In this document: piece by piece, positions 1-11,884 of the stretch
Position numbering within the stretch: the stretch's first letter is position 1
Layout of the letters: each line of letters begins with the position of its first letter
Origin: Jaltomata sinuosa
Lineage: Eukaryota; Streptophyta; Magnoliopsida; Solanales; Solanaceae
Direction of reading: 5' to 3'
DNA: 64,000 nt
Assembly: GCA_003996215.1 (NCBI GenBank)
Contig: QJPP01005254.1
Location: forward strand, 38,907-102,906
Notes under the pieces: generated by a model
What the model was told of the DNA's origin: nothing
What the model saw: only the letters and a program-made list of their open reading frames with translations
Databases searched by the model: none
Position numbers and translations under genes: made by a program

Positions 1-744
1 GATGGAGGGAGATGAAGGTGAGGCGGCGGCTGGGTTCGTCGGAGGCTCGGTGGCTGGCGGAGTAGTGGCGACCGCCACTGGTCAACGATGGGAAATAGGG
101 GATTTGGTGTGAGTGGCCGCTGGTGGAGGGGGGAAATCCATTAGGTTTTAGGGGTATGGGTGATTAAGAAAGGAAAGAGGGGGTGAGTTTTAATCTCGAC
201 CGTTGATCACATTAGATCAATGGTTGAGATTTGATCTCATCGCGAGTCAGATCCGGGTCGATTGATGGGTTACGGAATTGGATTTGAGATTTAAAAATGG
301 GCCAAATTAGTTCCAATTTAGGCTAGAATTGAAAGAAATTGACTCAAAAGGGGCTAGAATTTAAATAAATTGGTAAGAGAATTACAAATTAAGCTGCCAT
401 TTAATTAATAATATAATTAACGAGATTAATAAATAAATATACTACGTACATAACAATTTACATATATTATTTATTATAAATAAATTACGTATATATATAT
501 TGTACGTAAAATCAATTACATGTAATATTATACGAAATTTACGATGGAATAGTAATAATAAGAAATAAATTATATATTTATAAATTATGTATAAATTTAA
601 AAAGTGTCAAGACGATGATAAAATACATGATTTATTTAGTAAATAAAAGCAATACGCGAGGGAAATTAACCTTTAAAAAATAAGAATAACTAGTAAAATA
701 ACAGCCCGTGAGAGGTATACAGAGGTCAAAATTGGGTGTCAACA
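1..744 (-). repeat. 3' LTR (partial) of the Tat/Ogre-like element
   Basis: Direct repeat of about 9479-10225. In minus orientation it begins TGTTGACACCC at 744, directly after the purine-rich tract. Roughly 22 differences plus small indels separate the two copies over this stretch. The rest lies left of the window. Confidence 0.9.
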
Positions 745-2750
745 TCTGCCCCTTCCTTGCTCGGGAATGAAGGATGAATTATAGGGCAAGAAACGTTGAC
801 TTAGTAGCCAATTTTGTCCGATCGGAGGCGTAGTTCTTCAAAATCGGAGAAACAAGGGGGGATTATAAAAGAGTTGCAGCCGAGACTTCAGTTTTTCAAT
901 TCGCCTACATATCCCTGTTTTTACGGGAATCAGGCCATGTGTAGTTCTAGATTTAGAAAAGAACGAGGCTTCTAGAGAAGATATACAACCGAACTTCTGG
1001 ACGAAGACGTAGTTGGCACGAGTTGACAAGGTTAGAGTATGAGCAAAATGGAATGTGAATATGATTTACGAATAAAGAATCATGTTTTGAAGAATTGCTC
1101 TTAGCCGTTTCTTGTCTTGCCTGCAGCTTCTAACACAACTAGATAAAATTGTTAGCTCATTAATATAGAGAAGTATTGACTAATGTGGCGCAAAATAGTA
1201 ATAAATATAATAATGAAGAAAGGAGGTGAGAAAGCTTATCAATTTAATGTTGTTGCAGTATTTTTGAGGAACCTCAAAAATTCTGCCCCAGTTTAAACCT
1301 TTAAAGAGAAATCATCAGTTGTTAAACCTGTGGATGTTAGTGCGTAAGGAATAATTTATATATTTTGTAGGGCCAAAAGAAGATGTCTTATTGTAAGGCG
1401 AACGAGCCTAAGTGTATGTTTGTAAGGCGAACGAGCCTGAATATTCATTTGTAAGGTGAGCGAGCCTAAAATGTTTCTTTGTAAGGCGAATGAGCCTGAA
1501 CATTCATTTGTAAGGCGAACAAGCCTGAAATGTTCCTTTGTAAGGCGAACGAGTCTGATCATTCATTTGTAAGGCGAACAAGCCTGAAGTGTCCCATTTG
1601 TAAGGCGGACCAACCTTTGGTGTCCCATTTGTAAGGCGGACCAACCTTTGGTGTCCCATTTGTAAGGCGGACCAACCTTTGGTGACCTTTGTAAGGTGAA
1701 CGAGCCTACATATTAGTAGTTCAGTAATAACACAATTTAATTATCTAGTAGCAATAATAATCTGATTTCCATATTCAATGGATCAAAAGTAGCTTAACTA
1801 AATGCTAGTGGCTCAATTCAAGTATTTAGTGGCCAAAAATAGCATAATTCAGAAGTATAAGGATAGAACATCTTAGCCTTTGCGTCAGATGCGAGAGGAA
1901 GCAGAGCATCTCTTGGTGACGAATTTTTCTTGATTGCGAAAAAAATAATTTTGTGATTTACACTTGTTATTCCTGCATTCAAAGAAAGGCTGTAAGTTTT
2001 AAAAGGCGAGATTGATACGTACCTTAACTTGTCTTTGCCTCTTTGCATTGTTTTGATTCTGTGAATTCGAGCTCGCCATGTATTTTGGTAAAATTTTTGA
2101 GGACTTCTCAAAAATTTCTGCCCCAGTTTAAAATAAAATACTTTATGCAGGTCTTCCCATATCGAAAGATTGCCTCCGATTTGCAGAAATTTTTAAGGTT
2201 TCTCAAAACTCAGACAATATTTTCATGTAAAGAGTCATGTATTCCTGCTTCACTCAAAGAAAATATTAGCACAAAAGATATGGTTGCCTTGCGCTTGACC
2301 ATCACGATCCTAATTTTGAATCTGCATTATGATATTATTGGCCGCTTGACAGATTAAAAGAATTTAGGCTTAATGAGTGGATAGCTTGGTCAAGGCCAAT
2401 TCGATTTGAAAGTGAAAGGAGAAGAATTTTTTATTAGATTAAGACCGAACCCAATAATGAGCTGCTTACATATCCAAATGGAAATCAGGTCAAATGTAGT
2501 TCAGGAATACAAAAGAGAGTGAATAAAAGCAGAAAAAGTTTATTGATCATAAGACGGACAAATAGAGGATAATAACACTTTGCATATGAGAGTCTTGTTC
2601 TCGTCAATTCCTTTGATGTAGCTTGCGCTTTATTGTTAAATGTCTTGGAAATATTTTTGTTGGATCACCTTGAACAATGACTGCATTTGTCATGACAGGA
2701 TTACTGTTTAGTGATCTTTGCACTTTTATTTTGCCCTTCTCAATCAGAGT
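745..2750 (-). other. 3' internal non-coding part of the Tat/Ogre-like element
   Basis: This stretch lies between gag and the 3' LTR on the minus strand. It contains the minisatellite at 1390-1712 and the polypurine tract ending at 745. No frame shows protease, RT or integrase motifs; short open frames here look random. The coding space for pol is simply absent. Confidence 0.7.
1390..1712. repeat. Minisatellite, 11 units of 29-31 bp
   Basis: Eleven consecutive copies of a unit built on GTAAGGCGAACGAGCCT plus a variable 12-14 bp spacer. The last three full units switch to GTAAGGCGGACCAACCT. Tandem repeats between the coding region and the 3' LTR are a known habit of Tat/Ogre-lineage elements and a suggested source of satellite DNA. 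Confidence 0.95.
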
Positions 2751-3977
2751 CTAAATTTTGTGCCTCAATGCTGAACATTCCTCGATATCATGACCTTGAA
2801 TATTTGAGTGATAAACACAACTTTTGTATGGATCAAAAGACGCAGATGAGTACCTAGGAATCCATCCCCTTATTGGTTTCAACACTCCTTGAGCCCACAA
2901 TCTTTGAAATATACTCGACAAAGTTTCCGTTAAAGGAGTAAAGGTATGAGGTTTTCTCCGTTTTTGTGGAGAAGAATCGGGTGCCTGATACACCTCTGGA
3001 GAACTTTGTGGGTTATATGACTGGGGACACTTATCGAAAATGGCATGGACTTGTCTAGAATTTTGATGATATTGTGTTTGAGGTATAGGGGTCAATATCT
3101 TATTTCCTTTTTCATCATGTGAGCTCTTCGATGTTTGAAAGGCGGCTTGTATTGTAGAAACATCATTGATTCTCCCCGTGTGAATGCCATATTCTAATTC
3201 TTTCCCAATTAGAATCATATTATCAAAGCTTTGAATACTTGCGAAGTATAATGATTCGTAATATACACCATCGAGTGATCTTATGAAGGTTTGTACCAAT
3301 TCTTCTTCAGGTACTGAAGGACGCACTTTAGAAGCTTCTAATCTCCATCGTGTTACATATTCCTCAAAAGACTCGTGATTCAATTTTCTTAATCCGAGCA
3401 AATTTAGCATAGTTGCATCGGCCTTAATGTTGAACTTATATTGTTCTACAAAGTCTCGAGCCATATCTTCCCACGAATACCATTTGTCAAAGTCTTGTTT
3501 GACATACCATGTGAGTGCTATTCCCGATAAACTCTGAATAAATAACCTCATAAGAAGAGCCTCGTTATGTCCTGTTCCAACCAATCTGCTGCAATAATCC
3601 TTAAGATGTGTGATTGGATCTCCATGCCCATCAAACACATTGAATCTTGGAATATTGTACCCTAGCGGCAATTCAATTCCTGGATGTAGACATAATTTCT
3701 TATACCTCAGGTCATAAACATTTTCAGAGCGTAATTTTTCATCCACCCTCTCCTCTAAATCATGAATCCTTTTTTGCAATGCACCTAGATTGTTGTTCTC
3801 ATTTTTCCCAGATATAATCATGCTCGGTAAAGTACCACGATCAATGTGGGCTGAAGATATTTGTTCAGGGAGTGTATGAGTAGGGACGGAGAGAGGAGAT
3901 ATAGTCCAAAAAGTATTTTTCCTGGAGCTAGAAGGAAGAAGACTAGCTTTCTTTCGAATACTGAGCATATTTGTCAT
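2751..3977 (-). pseudogene. gag: Retrotransposon gag, Tat/Ogre type, with premature stop
   Basis: Capsid/nucleocapsid protein that would package element RNA in cytoplasmic particles. The open frame gives 408 residues: a variable N-terminus, a short coiled-coil-like stretch near 60-85 (LGALQKRIHDLEERVDEKL), a retrotransposon-gag domain at about 105-280 (DPITHLKDYC, ALTWYVKQ, MARDFVEQYKFN, FEEYVTRWR), and a C-terminal knuckle-like motif C-x2-H-x5-GH-x4-C (YHSNIQGHDIEEC). The frame ends with TAG at 2751-2753, exactly where related proteins continue after the HKI motif; the same frame stays open for about 50 more codons. It therefore looks like a point nonsense mutation rather than the natural end. 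No pol frame follows. The only gene of the element. Confidence 0.85.
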
Positions 3978-5642
3978 ATTGCAGATTCTTAGTCGAATCG
4001 ATGTTCAAACGCTCGACAACCTTTGAGCAAAAATAAATTAAACACAAATAAAATTATCATGTAGCATACATAAGCTTGAAATATTGAATAATAATAATGA
4101 TAATGATACTTAAAAATAAAGGACGCCCAAAACGGACGAGAATTAAAATTTAAAGAGTGATTTAAACGCAGAGATTTGAGCTTTGCACGAAATTTATGAT
4201 AGTAACAAAACTTATGATTTCAAAGGTTCGGCACGATACTAGGATGCAATCTTAAGAGACAAGCGAGTCGTAGGATGAACAAGGTCGATTATTGTTGAAC
4301 ACTAGAGCTCTCTCCACATTATTCTTTTTCATCTAACGTTCAACTTTAGTCAACCTTAGGATAAGTAGATTCATGATTAACAAAGGAGGAATGCACGAAA
4401 GAAAATATCTTATGAAGAACAATATTATGGAGTCATAGAGGGAATGCCTTATTTATCTGAGTAACACATTACGATTTATTCAGAATTGAATTAAGGTTAT
4501 GAGGGATCTATACAACTCAAAAGTTGCGAGAGTTGAAAGATGACACAAACATCGAATGTTGATGATTGCAAGTCAAACTTACGATGAAATATGGACCCAA
4601 ATAAATAGGATTTTGATAGAGAAAATAATATGTCCATGTAGAACGCGATGAGTCAAGGATATTCTAAAGGTAACAAATTACACCAAGAGGTTAGAAAGGT
4701 GTCTAAGATATCCTATCAAGGAATAGATCAAATCAAGAGATGATTTGTATGTCAAAAGAAGATTTCTAGAGGACAAGCTCAAATCATAACGTTAGAATAA
4801 AGGAGGATTTGACTAGGCCCTAAGATTGTATGATTTGGGCCTAAAGGAAAAAGGTACAGTACTATAAAATTACTTGCATTAAGTGCAAATAAATAAATTT
4901 TAACATCGCCTAGAGCTTGGAATTCGAATAGGTAAAATAATAACGTAACATAAAGATTAACACATAGCAAATAAATATATACATCATTTTTTTGTCGCGA
5001 ACACGCATTTATAGTTAATACATGCATGACTTAAGTATAAGGGGTGGGCACAACAGTATCTTAGTTTCCAAGATTTGGATGGACACAGACTAAAGGTTTT
5101 CCTATGCAAGGAGGCACGTGGTCACACGGTAGCAAAACTATCCGCTCACCCCACGTCTATGCCAACTCTCTAAAATGGGTGTTTGAAAGAATTTTGGAGA
5201 AGTGCAAAGGCACAACTCACGTGTATAGTGTGTGAAAGTGTGAAGCTGCCAAGTGGGAGAAAGTATGAACGGAATGCCAGTTATGAAAAATGATAATATG
5301 GAGCATATATAAAAAAACGGTAACATATTGAACAGTTTATGAAAGCAGTAAAAACAAGTAAATAAATCAATAAAGAATCACAAGTAATTTTGACAAAGAA
5401 AATAGAAAATTTTCCGTGAAAGCATGAGAATAAATAAAAAATTAATCATGCCAGGATACACAAAACTTATATCATCTATGAAAAAACACAAAGCATGAAA
5501 AACACAAACGAATCAAGGAGCCAGCTAAACTTGAAAAAATAAAACAATAAAATTAATTAGGGAGAAAAAACAGTCATTAAATAAGATAAGGTAACACAAG
5601 TTCCCACATAATATCAAATCCGTAATGGTTAGAACCTAAGTA
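3978..5642 (-). other. 5' untranslated leader of the Tat/Ogre-like element
   Basis: About 1.67 kb between the primer site and gag. Ogre elements often carry an extra ORF upstream of gag; here only short open frames (62-82 codons at 4779-5027 and 5138-5326) are present and none resembles a known protein, so I treat the leader as non-coding. Confidence 0.6.
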
Positions 5643-5660
5643 TCCCCAGCAGAGTCGCCA
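5643..5660 (-). promoter_or_regulatory. Primer binding site, tRNA-Arg type
   Basis: The plus strand reads TCCCCAGCAGAGTCGCCA, which equals the 3' end of plant tRNA-Arg(ACG) with one mismatch; the minus strand is therefore the binding site. It lies 3 bp from the LTR end at 5664, which fixes element orientation. tRNA-Arg priming is typical of Ogre/Tat elements. Confidence 0.85.
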
Positions 5661-5845
5661 TTCTGTCGCGCCCCATTTTTCTCGCGAAAAGATGGGCCAT
5701 CGACGTGACAACTCTCTTTTGGATAGAAAAGAGTGAAGAGTCGCCACCTAACGAATTTAAGGCGCGTTAGGACACCATCTAACTGATTATAATTAAATTA
5801 AATTTTAAGTCTACGCAACCAGAGAATCGGGTAAGGGTTCAAGTT

Positions 5846-5880
5846 ACCTCGAAAGGAAGGTGTTAAGCACCTTTCGAGGT
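5846..5880. promoter_or_regulatory. Strong hairpin near the LTR/primer-site border
   Basis: ACCTCGAAAGG-AA-GGTG-TTAAG-CACC-TTTCGAGGT forms a nearly perfect stem (one 2-nt bulge, 5-nt loop). In the RNA (minus) it lies in the R/U5 part about 180 nt before the primer site. Such stem-loops in this position recur in Tat-lineage elements; a role in 3'-end formation or packaging is inference. Confidence 0.65.
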
Positions 5881-6021
5881 CCACAAATGTGGGTCCCTGC
5901 CGAATTCATTATTTATGTGGGGAGTATGTGATAAACAAAGATCGGTTAATAAATTCAAGTAAAAATCTTATTTTTAAAAGAAACGGATAAGCTAGGCTAA
6001 TTAAATTATTAATAAATCTAA

Positions 6022-6148
6022 CAACAACAACAACAACAACAACATACCCAGTGTATTCCCACAACATGGGGTCTGGGGAGGGTAGAGTGTACGCAGACCA
6101 TACCACTACCTCAGAGGTGAGGTAGAGAGGCTGTTTCCAATAGACCCC
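6022..6148 (-). mobile_element. 5'-truncated TS-type SINE inside the LTR
   Basis: Minus-oriented SINE 3' end: conserved block running from the GGTCTATYGGAAACAGCC motif to a (TTG)n tail, seen on the plus strand as (CAA)n at 6022. It is flanked by a 14-15 bp target duplication TATTAATAAATCTAA (6007-6021 and 6149-6163). At about 127 bp it lacks the tRNA-derived head of full SINEs. Confidence 0.85.
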
Positions 6149-6829
6149 TATTAATAAATCTAAGTGAAAAAGAAATAGGCGCAAATTACAATTAACATAT
6201 ATGAACGAGTAAATAAGAAGCGAGATAAGCAAGAGAAAAGAATTGACACAAATGATATAAAGAAGATAACTTAATTACTAAGTAACTTAGTTAACTACCC
6301 CAAACAAATGGAAAGAAACAAACTTAGGTTAATTTTAACCTATTCGGATCAGCGCCCGGCTTATTTATCGAAGACAATTCAGAAGACATTGTCGTATTCT
6401 GCTCGGGTCAATTTCCATCATGTCCGTCTATCTACCCGCCTAAGTTGGTTATTAAGATTATTATTAGCCTAAAGCGCGTACTAAAGAAATGAAAAAAAGT
6501 CTAACGTACCTTAGTATGCCTACCCGTCCCGACTTAATATCCAAGAGGCATTGGACTACTATTTGAATATGGGTCTAGACAAATAAAACATAAGGTTACT
6601 AATTAGACTCGAGCTTTAGCGTCAAACAAAACAAGAAAGACTCGAAACATGTAGCACGTAACGGTCTCAAGTAGGCCTCTTATTTAATTAAAAGATAGGT
6701 AAGGTGATTAAAACATGCTTCAGGAATTAACATTTTTATTAAACTACAAGCATGAGTTATAATGATGGAGACATGCAGAAAATCTATCAATCAAACCCTA
6801 TAAGCATGATATCTAGTTATTTATGCATA

Positions 6830-7420
6830 CTAAAAAAAAGATTTAATACTGTGGACAGATAAATATTAACATGCTGAAACTAATTAACATGCTAAAACTG
6901 ACAGCCAATTAAACTGCTGAAATAGATTTTAACTCACATGTGGCTCCTAATTTAAAGGCTGAAACTGATTTTAAAACCTATAACATGATAACTAATTTGA
7001 TGATGCTAGAACAAATTTTAAATCATATGACATGATAACTAAATGAATTACAATGCTAAAACGAATTCAAATCCTATAGGCATGATTTCTAGTCGTGTTA
7101 TATGCAGAAACTGAATTAATCCTATAGGCATGCTATCTAAAATACACAGAACACTGATGCTGAAATCGATTGTTAAACTAGACATGATTCTGATTTTGTT
7201 TAAAATATGAAGCTGATTTTAAACATGATAACTAGCTTTATTTTTATTTTTTATTATGCTGAAACTGATTTTTTACATAACTAGCTAACTATCATAAATG
7301 CTGAAATATATTTCACTTATAAATATGACAACTAAACAGAACTGAAAACTGGTTATAAGCCATAGAGCATGCTAATTAGTTTTAAAGCTGAAACGAACTT
7401 AAACCTATAGGCATGTTTTC
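6830..7420. repeat. Degenerate ~70-80 bp tandem repeats in the LTR
   Basis: Recurrent blocks built on ATGCTGAAACTGATTTTAAA, CCTATAGGCATG and CATGATAACTA, spaced about 60-90 bp and strongly diverged. They lie in the central part of the 5' LTR. Promoter or U3 function is unknown. Confidence 0.6.
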
Positions 7421-10225
7421 TAGGCGTTTTCAAACAACTAAGGCAAATAGCACGTAGTTTGCCCCTCCCCCATAGCAGTCCCCTAAAGTATTTTATTACA
7501 TTATCAGAGTTTATACAATAAATTATTACAGCCCAAATAAATAAATAATAAAAAAAAAGAAGAATTAATACAATCTAAAAAGTCTAGCAAGATCTCCCAA
7601 TCCCGGGCAACTCTTCATGGTAAGACCCGTCTGCTAATAGACAACCTGTCGATCATGTCAAAGTAGGATTCAGAGGAACCTATCACAACCCATAAGACCG
7701 CCCCTGACATGTCAGAGTTCCTGAGGATCTCAAGGATCCTAGGAAGTGCTTATGTCAGGGAATAGGGGTGTGTTTGAGCCTCCGTTTCCGCCAACATAGC
7801 ACAAAATGAAACATGACAGATTCAAGTGCAATCATAGTAGGACAAAATCAACCAGTTTCAATAGCTCAATGCAAAACCAAAAAAATAGAGAATAAATTCC
7901 GGATTTACATCCTATAGACATGCTTTTATAACATAATCACAGAACAATCATGGATAAACACAGATGGATACATATTCTAAAGGTAAACATACATATGAAT
8001 TGAAATCTACATCGACAGAACACTAACCAGTTATCCGCAAATAGCAAAAAAAAAATTCAAAGTCTTCACACTTAGCAATCAGTACCACTTATCAACCAAG
8101 AAGAGAAGTTCTAAAAGAAATATAAGAGTAGTAGTGTGTGTAAAGTCTGAGTATGTCCATTCTAGATCCTTAATAGAAAGGAGAAGAGTTACTTATATAT
8201 TAGAGGAGTATCTCAGTTAAGGGATGTGGAGTGCTCCATCATAGGAATCAATTCAGTGCCAAATCATATCAAGGTTACCAAAAATAAGCAAGTAAGAAGT
8301 TGTAACAAGATTAAAGGAATTTCATTAAGTAAGGAAATATTCAATAAAGAAAAGAAATAGCATAGGAAGGCTATTACGGATCAATTTTAGGAAGGCAATC
8401 ATGGAGATATTTTCCTTAGAAAGAGAGAAGCAAAAATAAGCAAGGAGCATAACAGATTGATATTTACCCAAATTAGTCAAGTAAGAATCTGTCTAGGTTA
8501 AGAGGAATCAGTTAATATGCCAAGTTTTCCTTTTATAAATAGGCAAATCAATTAGCATAACTCAATCAAAATTTACCAAAAATACTCAAGAGCACAAAGA
8601 GTTGAATACATGTTCATAATAACGGAGCTTGCAACTGTCACGAGTTACCATACAAGTCTATTACAAATCTTACAAACTAATATTCCAAATACACCATGAT
8701 TAGCATATGAAGATAATTGCTATGGACCAAATTTGATAGGGAAAGGAATCATATTGTATAACTATTGTAGAATACAAAACACAAATCAGAACATACCAAA
8801 CTAAAATTCACAATAGACATAATAAGAGATCAAAGTTTTGCTAGAACCCATGAATTATGAAGATTTGATTTTTTGCCTATGATAATGCGCAGCCACAAAG
8901 AATAAAACACAACCAATTTTGCACTCAAATTGCTAATTAATTTCAACATGATTCAAATCTGAAAACAAGTACGACGGAAAGACCTTACCGGAGACGAATT
9001 CATATCTGCCATAAGATCCAAGTAATTTTAATCTGGATACTGAATGGTGATGATCTTTCTTGCTCAAATCATCCCAAAATTGATGTTGTTATCTCACTCA
9101 CTGGGCATACTTCTATCGGAGTCTCATCTGCGTCGGGTGGAGTGGAATGAGAGAGAAGAGGAAAAGGAGGGGTTTGTTGGTGGTGGTGAGGCCGGTTTGT
9201 TGGTGGCGTAGTTCGCTTGTGGAGAGAGAGAAAGGGGGAGGGTGAAGATGGTAGTTGTTTGGTGTTTGGTTGATGGTTAGTCAGGGTTTTGCCGACGGTG
9301 GGGGTTAGTCAGGGAAACGAAGCAAAGCGGCGGCAGTGGGCCGCCGCCCGTCGGCATAGGAGAAGAGAGGAGACGGAAAGCAAGGAGAAGGGGAGAGTGG
9401 TTCGCCGGACCGCAGAGAATAACCGCTTGCCAGCGGCGGTGGTGGCGGCGGTAAAGAGGGAGAAAGAGAGGAGAGTTAGATGGAGGGAGATGAAGGTGAG
9501 GCGGCGGCTGGGTTCGTCGGAGGCTCGGTGGCTGGCGGAGTAGCGGCGAACGCCACTGGTCAACGATGGGAAAGAGGGGATTTGGGGTAAGTGGCCGCTG
9601 GTGGAGGGGGAAAATCCATTAGGTTTTAGGGGTATGGGTGATTAAGAAAGGAAAGAGGGGGTGAGTTTTAATCTCGACCGTTGATCACATTAGATCAATG
9701 GCTGAGATTTGATCTCATCGCGAGTCGGATCCGGGTCGGTTGATGGGTTACGGAATTGGATTTGAGATTTAAAAATGGGCCAAATTAATTCAAATTTAGG
9801 CTAAAATTGAAAGAAATTGACTCAAAAGGGGCTAGAATTTAAATAAATTGGTAAGAGAATTACAAATTGAGCTGCCATTTAATTAATAACATAATTAACG
9901 AGATTAATAAATAAATATACTACGTACATACCAATTTATATATATTATTTAAAATTATAAATAAATTACGTATATATATATTGTACGTAAAATCAATTAC
10001 ATGTAATATTATACGAAATTTACGATGGAATAGTAATAATAAGAAATAAATTATATATTTATAAATTATATATAAATTTAAAAAGTGTCAAGACGACGAT
10101 AAAATACATGATTTATTTAGTAAATAAAAGCAATACGCGAGGGAAATTAACCTTTAAAAAATAAGAATAACTAGTAAAATAACAGCCCGTGAGAGGTAAA
10201 CAGAGGTCAAAATTGGGTGTCAGCA

Positions 10226-11045
10226 CAAGTTATGCTGGGATTAGTTATGCTGGGATAAGTTATTCTGGGATTATTTCTTATTGAGTGTTTGGTTTGTTGT
10301 ATTCAACATAATATACATTGCATAATTTCTAAGAATAAGTTGTTTGTTTACAAAAATACCCTCCAACTTATTTGGTTTTATTTTTTTATATTTTCTTGCA
10401 AGCTTTAGTTATTCATTCTTAAAAAATAAAACTTCCATCTTATTTAACTTAAATTTTTTGTGTGTGCATTCCCATGATTGTCTCGTGTGTATTTAAAAAT
10501 AAAACTTCCATCTTATTTAGCTTAAAAATAAAACTTTCATCTTAAGATTGTTAAAGTGAAAGAAGATTTATTGTTTATGTCTTTTCATTACGCACATATC
10601 ACTCCTATATTGTAAACTTTAAAGTTATCTTCATTTTAATTGATATATAAAATACAAACTTTCAAGTGATTAAAAGAATATTTAATTAAAAATAAGTAAT
10701 TCAACGTTAGAGAAATCAACATATACTACATTCATAAATAAAAATTATATTTATATAGTGTAATTTTTAATGAAAAAATATGAAGAATTATCATAAATTA
10801 TCGAGTAGTGAAGGTTGTAAATGTTATTATACATGTTATTAAAAATGATGTAAATATACATGGATATAAAAGTGAGGTATAAAAAGGGTTTAAGAGGATA
10901 TCTTTATCTTTTTACCTATTTTATCCCGGGATAAGTTATCCCGATATTACTATTTCACCCAAAGGTAGAAATAACTTATCCCAGCACTAATTATTAATTC
11001 TGGGATAAGTTATCTCAGGCTTTGTAACCAAACATGAGATTAAGT
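10226..11045. mobile_element. MITE remnant cut by the Tat/Ogre-like element
   Basis: The left part repeats GTTATGCTGGGATAAGTTAT and reaches TGAGTGTTTGGTTTG; the right part (10918-11045) contains inverted matches such as ATAACTTATCCCAGC and AACCAAACATGAGAT. The opposing arms suggest a terminal-inverted-repeat element of about 0.8 kb or longer whose left arm is abutted by the LTR at 10225. Superfamily not assigned. 11046-11360 is ordinary AT-rich spacer. Confidence 0.55.
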
Positions 11046-11884
11046 GATACTAAAAAAATTTCTCGAAATTAACTCCCCTTATCCATCACACCAAACGACC
11101 CCCGAGAGTTGTAGCTAAATGCAGTGTCACTAATGGATGAGAGATGGGGTAAAAAGTGCCTAAAAAGAAACATATGCAACTCTTTCTATTCCTACTTTTG
11201 TTAAAATAATGGCAAGGACTACCTACGCCTACCCACCCAATCCCACGCCCCCTCAACAACCCCCAATAAAGCCTTTTACAATTGAAGAGGATCATGTTAG
11301 TTGACATCTGTCTCTCTCTCTCTCATACACATATTTACCTGCTATGTCTGTATACTCAATTCAGGAAATTACAGTGTCCCAAAAGTGAGTGGTCTTCAAT
11401 TTTTTTCCTCAATAAGAAAAGTCTTTAAAAAATACTCTTTCTTCTTTTTAATATATAGAACAAATACATTTTTGTCCCTTTACACCACAACTCTCCATGT
11501 TCATTTGTCTCTCAACTTTTAATTTTCATTTTTCCTTTTTCTTTTATCTTTTTAATTCTTTTTCTTTTTTCTTTTCTTTTAATTTTTTCTCAATTTTTTT
11601 AATTCTCGTTTTCTTTTTTCTCAACCTTTTTTTTTATTCTTTTTTTTTCTCAATCTTTATTCTTTTTTATTCTTTTTTTTTCTCTTTTTCCTTTTTTTCT
11701 CAACTTTTATTTTTTTCTCTCTTTTTTTTAATCTTTATTTTTTCCTTTTCTCTTTTTTTCTTCTCTTTTTTTCTTTTTTCTTAACCTCTATTATTTTTTG
11801 CTAATGAACAAAAAGTTGGATAATCCGCAGAGAGGATCTTCTTTCTTTGAAATCGAAGTAAACTTAAGGGCGTGCTTTATTGTT

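Larger units (their letters stand above)
1..10225 (-). mobile_element. Tat/Ogre-like Ty3-gypsy LTR retrotransposon, gag-only (3' LTR cut by window edge)
   Basis: The element is read on the minus strand. The right LTR (5664-10225) is the 5' LTR and the left LTR (1-744, incomplete) is the 3' LTR. The visible 744 bp of the left LTR aligns with about 9479-10225 at roughly 97% identity by eye. LTR ends are TG(T/C)TGACACCC and GGGGCGCGACA. A tRNA-Arg-type primer site sits 3 bp inside the 5' LTR and a purine-rich tract (AAGGAAGGGGCAGA) precedes the 3' LTR. The internal region is only about 4.9 kb and I find one gag gene and no protease, RT, RNase H or integrase in any frame. Tat/Ogre elements normally have internal regions two to three times longer, so this is a non-autonomous, gag-only derivative. 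Family assignment rests on gag, primer site, LTR start and 3' UTR repeats. Confidence 0.85.
5664..10225 (-). repeat. 5' LTR (4562 bp) of the Tat/Ogre-like element
   Basis: Bounded by TGTCGCGCCCC at 5664 next to the primer site and ...GTGTCAGCA at 10225; the next bases CAAGT are the candidate 5-bp target duplication (partner outside window). It is unusually long and holds a nested SINE (6022-6148), degenerate internal repeats (about 6830-7420), a hairpin near its end and an Arg-rich GC-rich patch around 9290-9560 whose open frames on both strands look fortuitous. LTR length of 4-5 kb is seen in Ogre-type elements. Confidence 0.85.

Noticed and set aside
1390..1712. CRISPR-like spaced repeats
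   Set aside because: Spacers are as similar as the repeats, the sequence is plant nuclear DNA, and no cas gene exists; it is a minisatellite.
9289..9563. Arg-rich open frames on both strands
   Set aside because: They lie in a GC-rich patch of the LTR, overlap each other, and have no domain; part of the patch recurs at the window start because it is an LTR.
11497..11784. Open frame of 95 codons, almost only Phe, Ser and Leu
   Set aside because: It is the direct translation of a TTTTTC-rich tract in the foldback arm; the mirror frames at 12824-13268 have the same origin.
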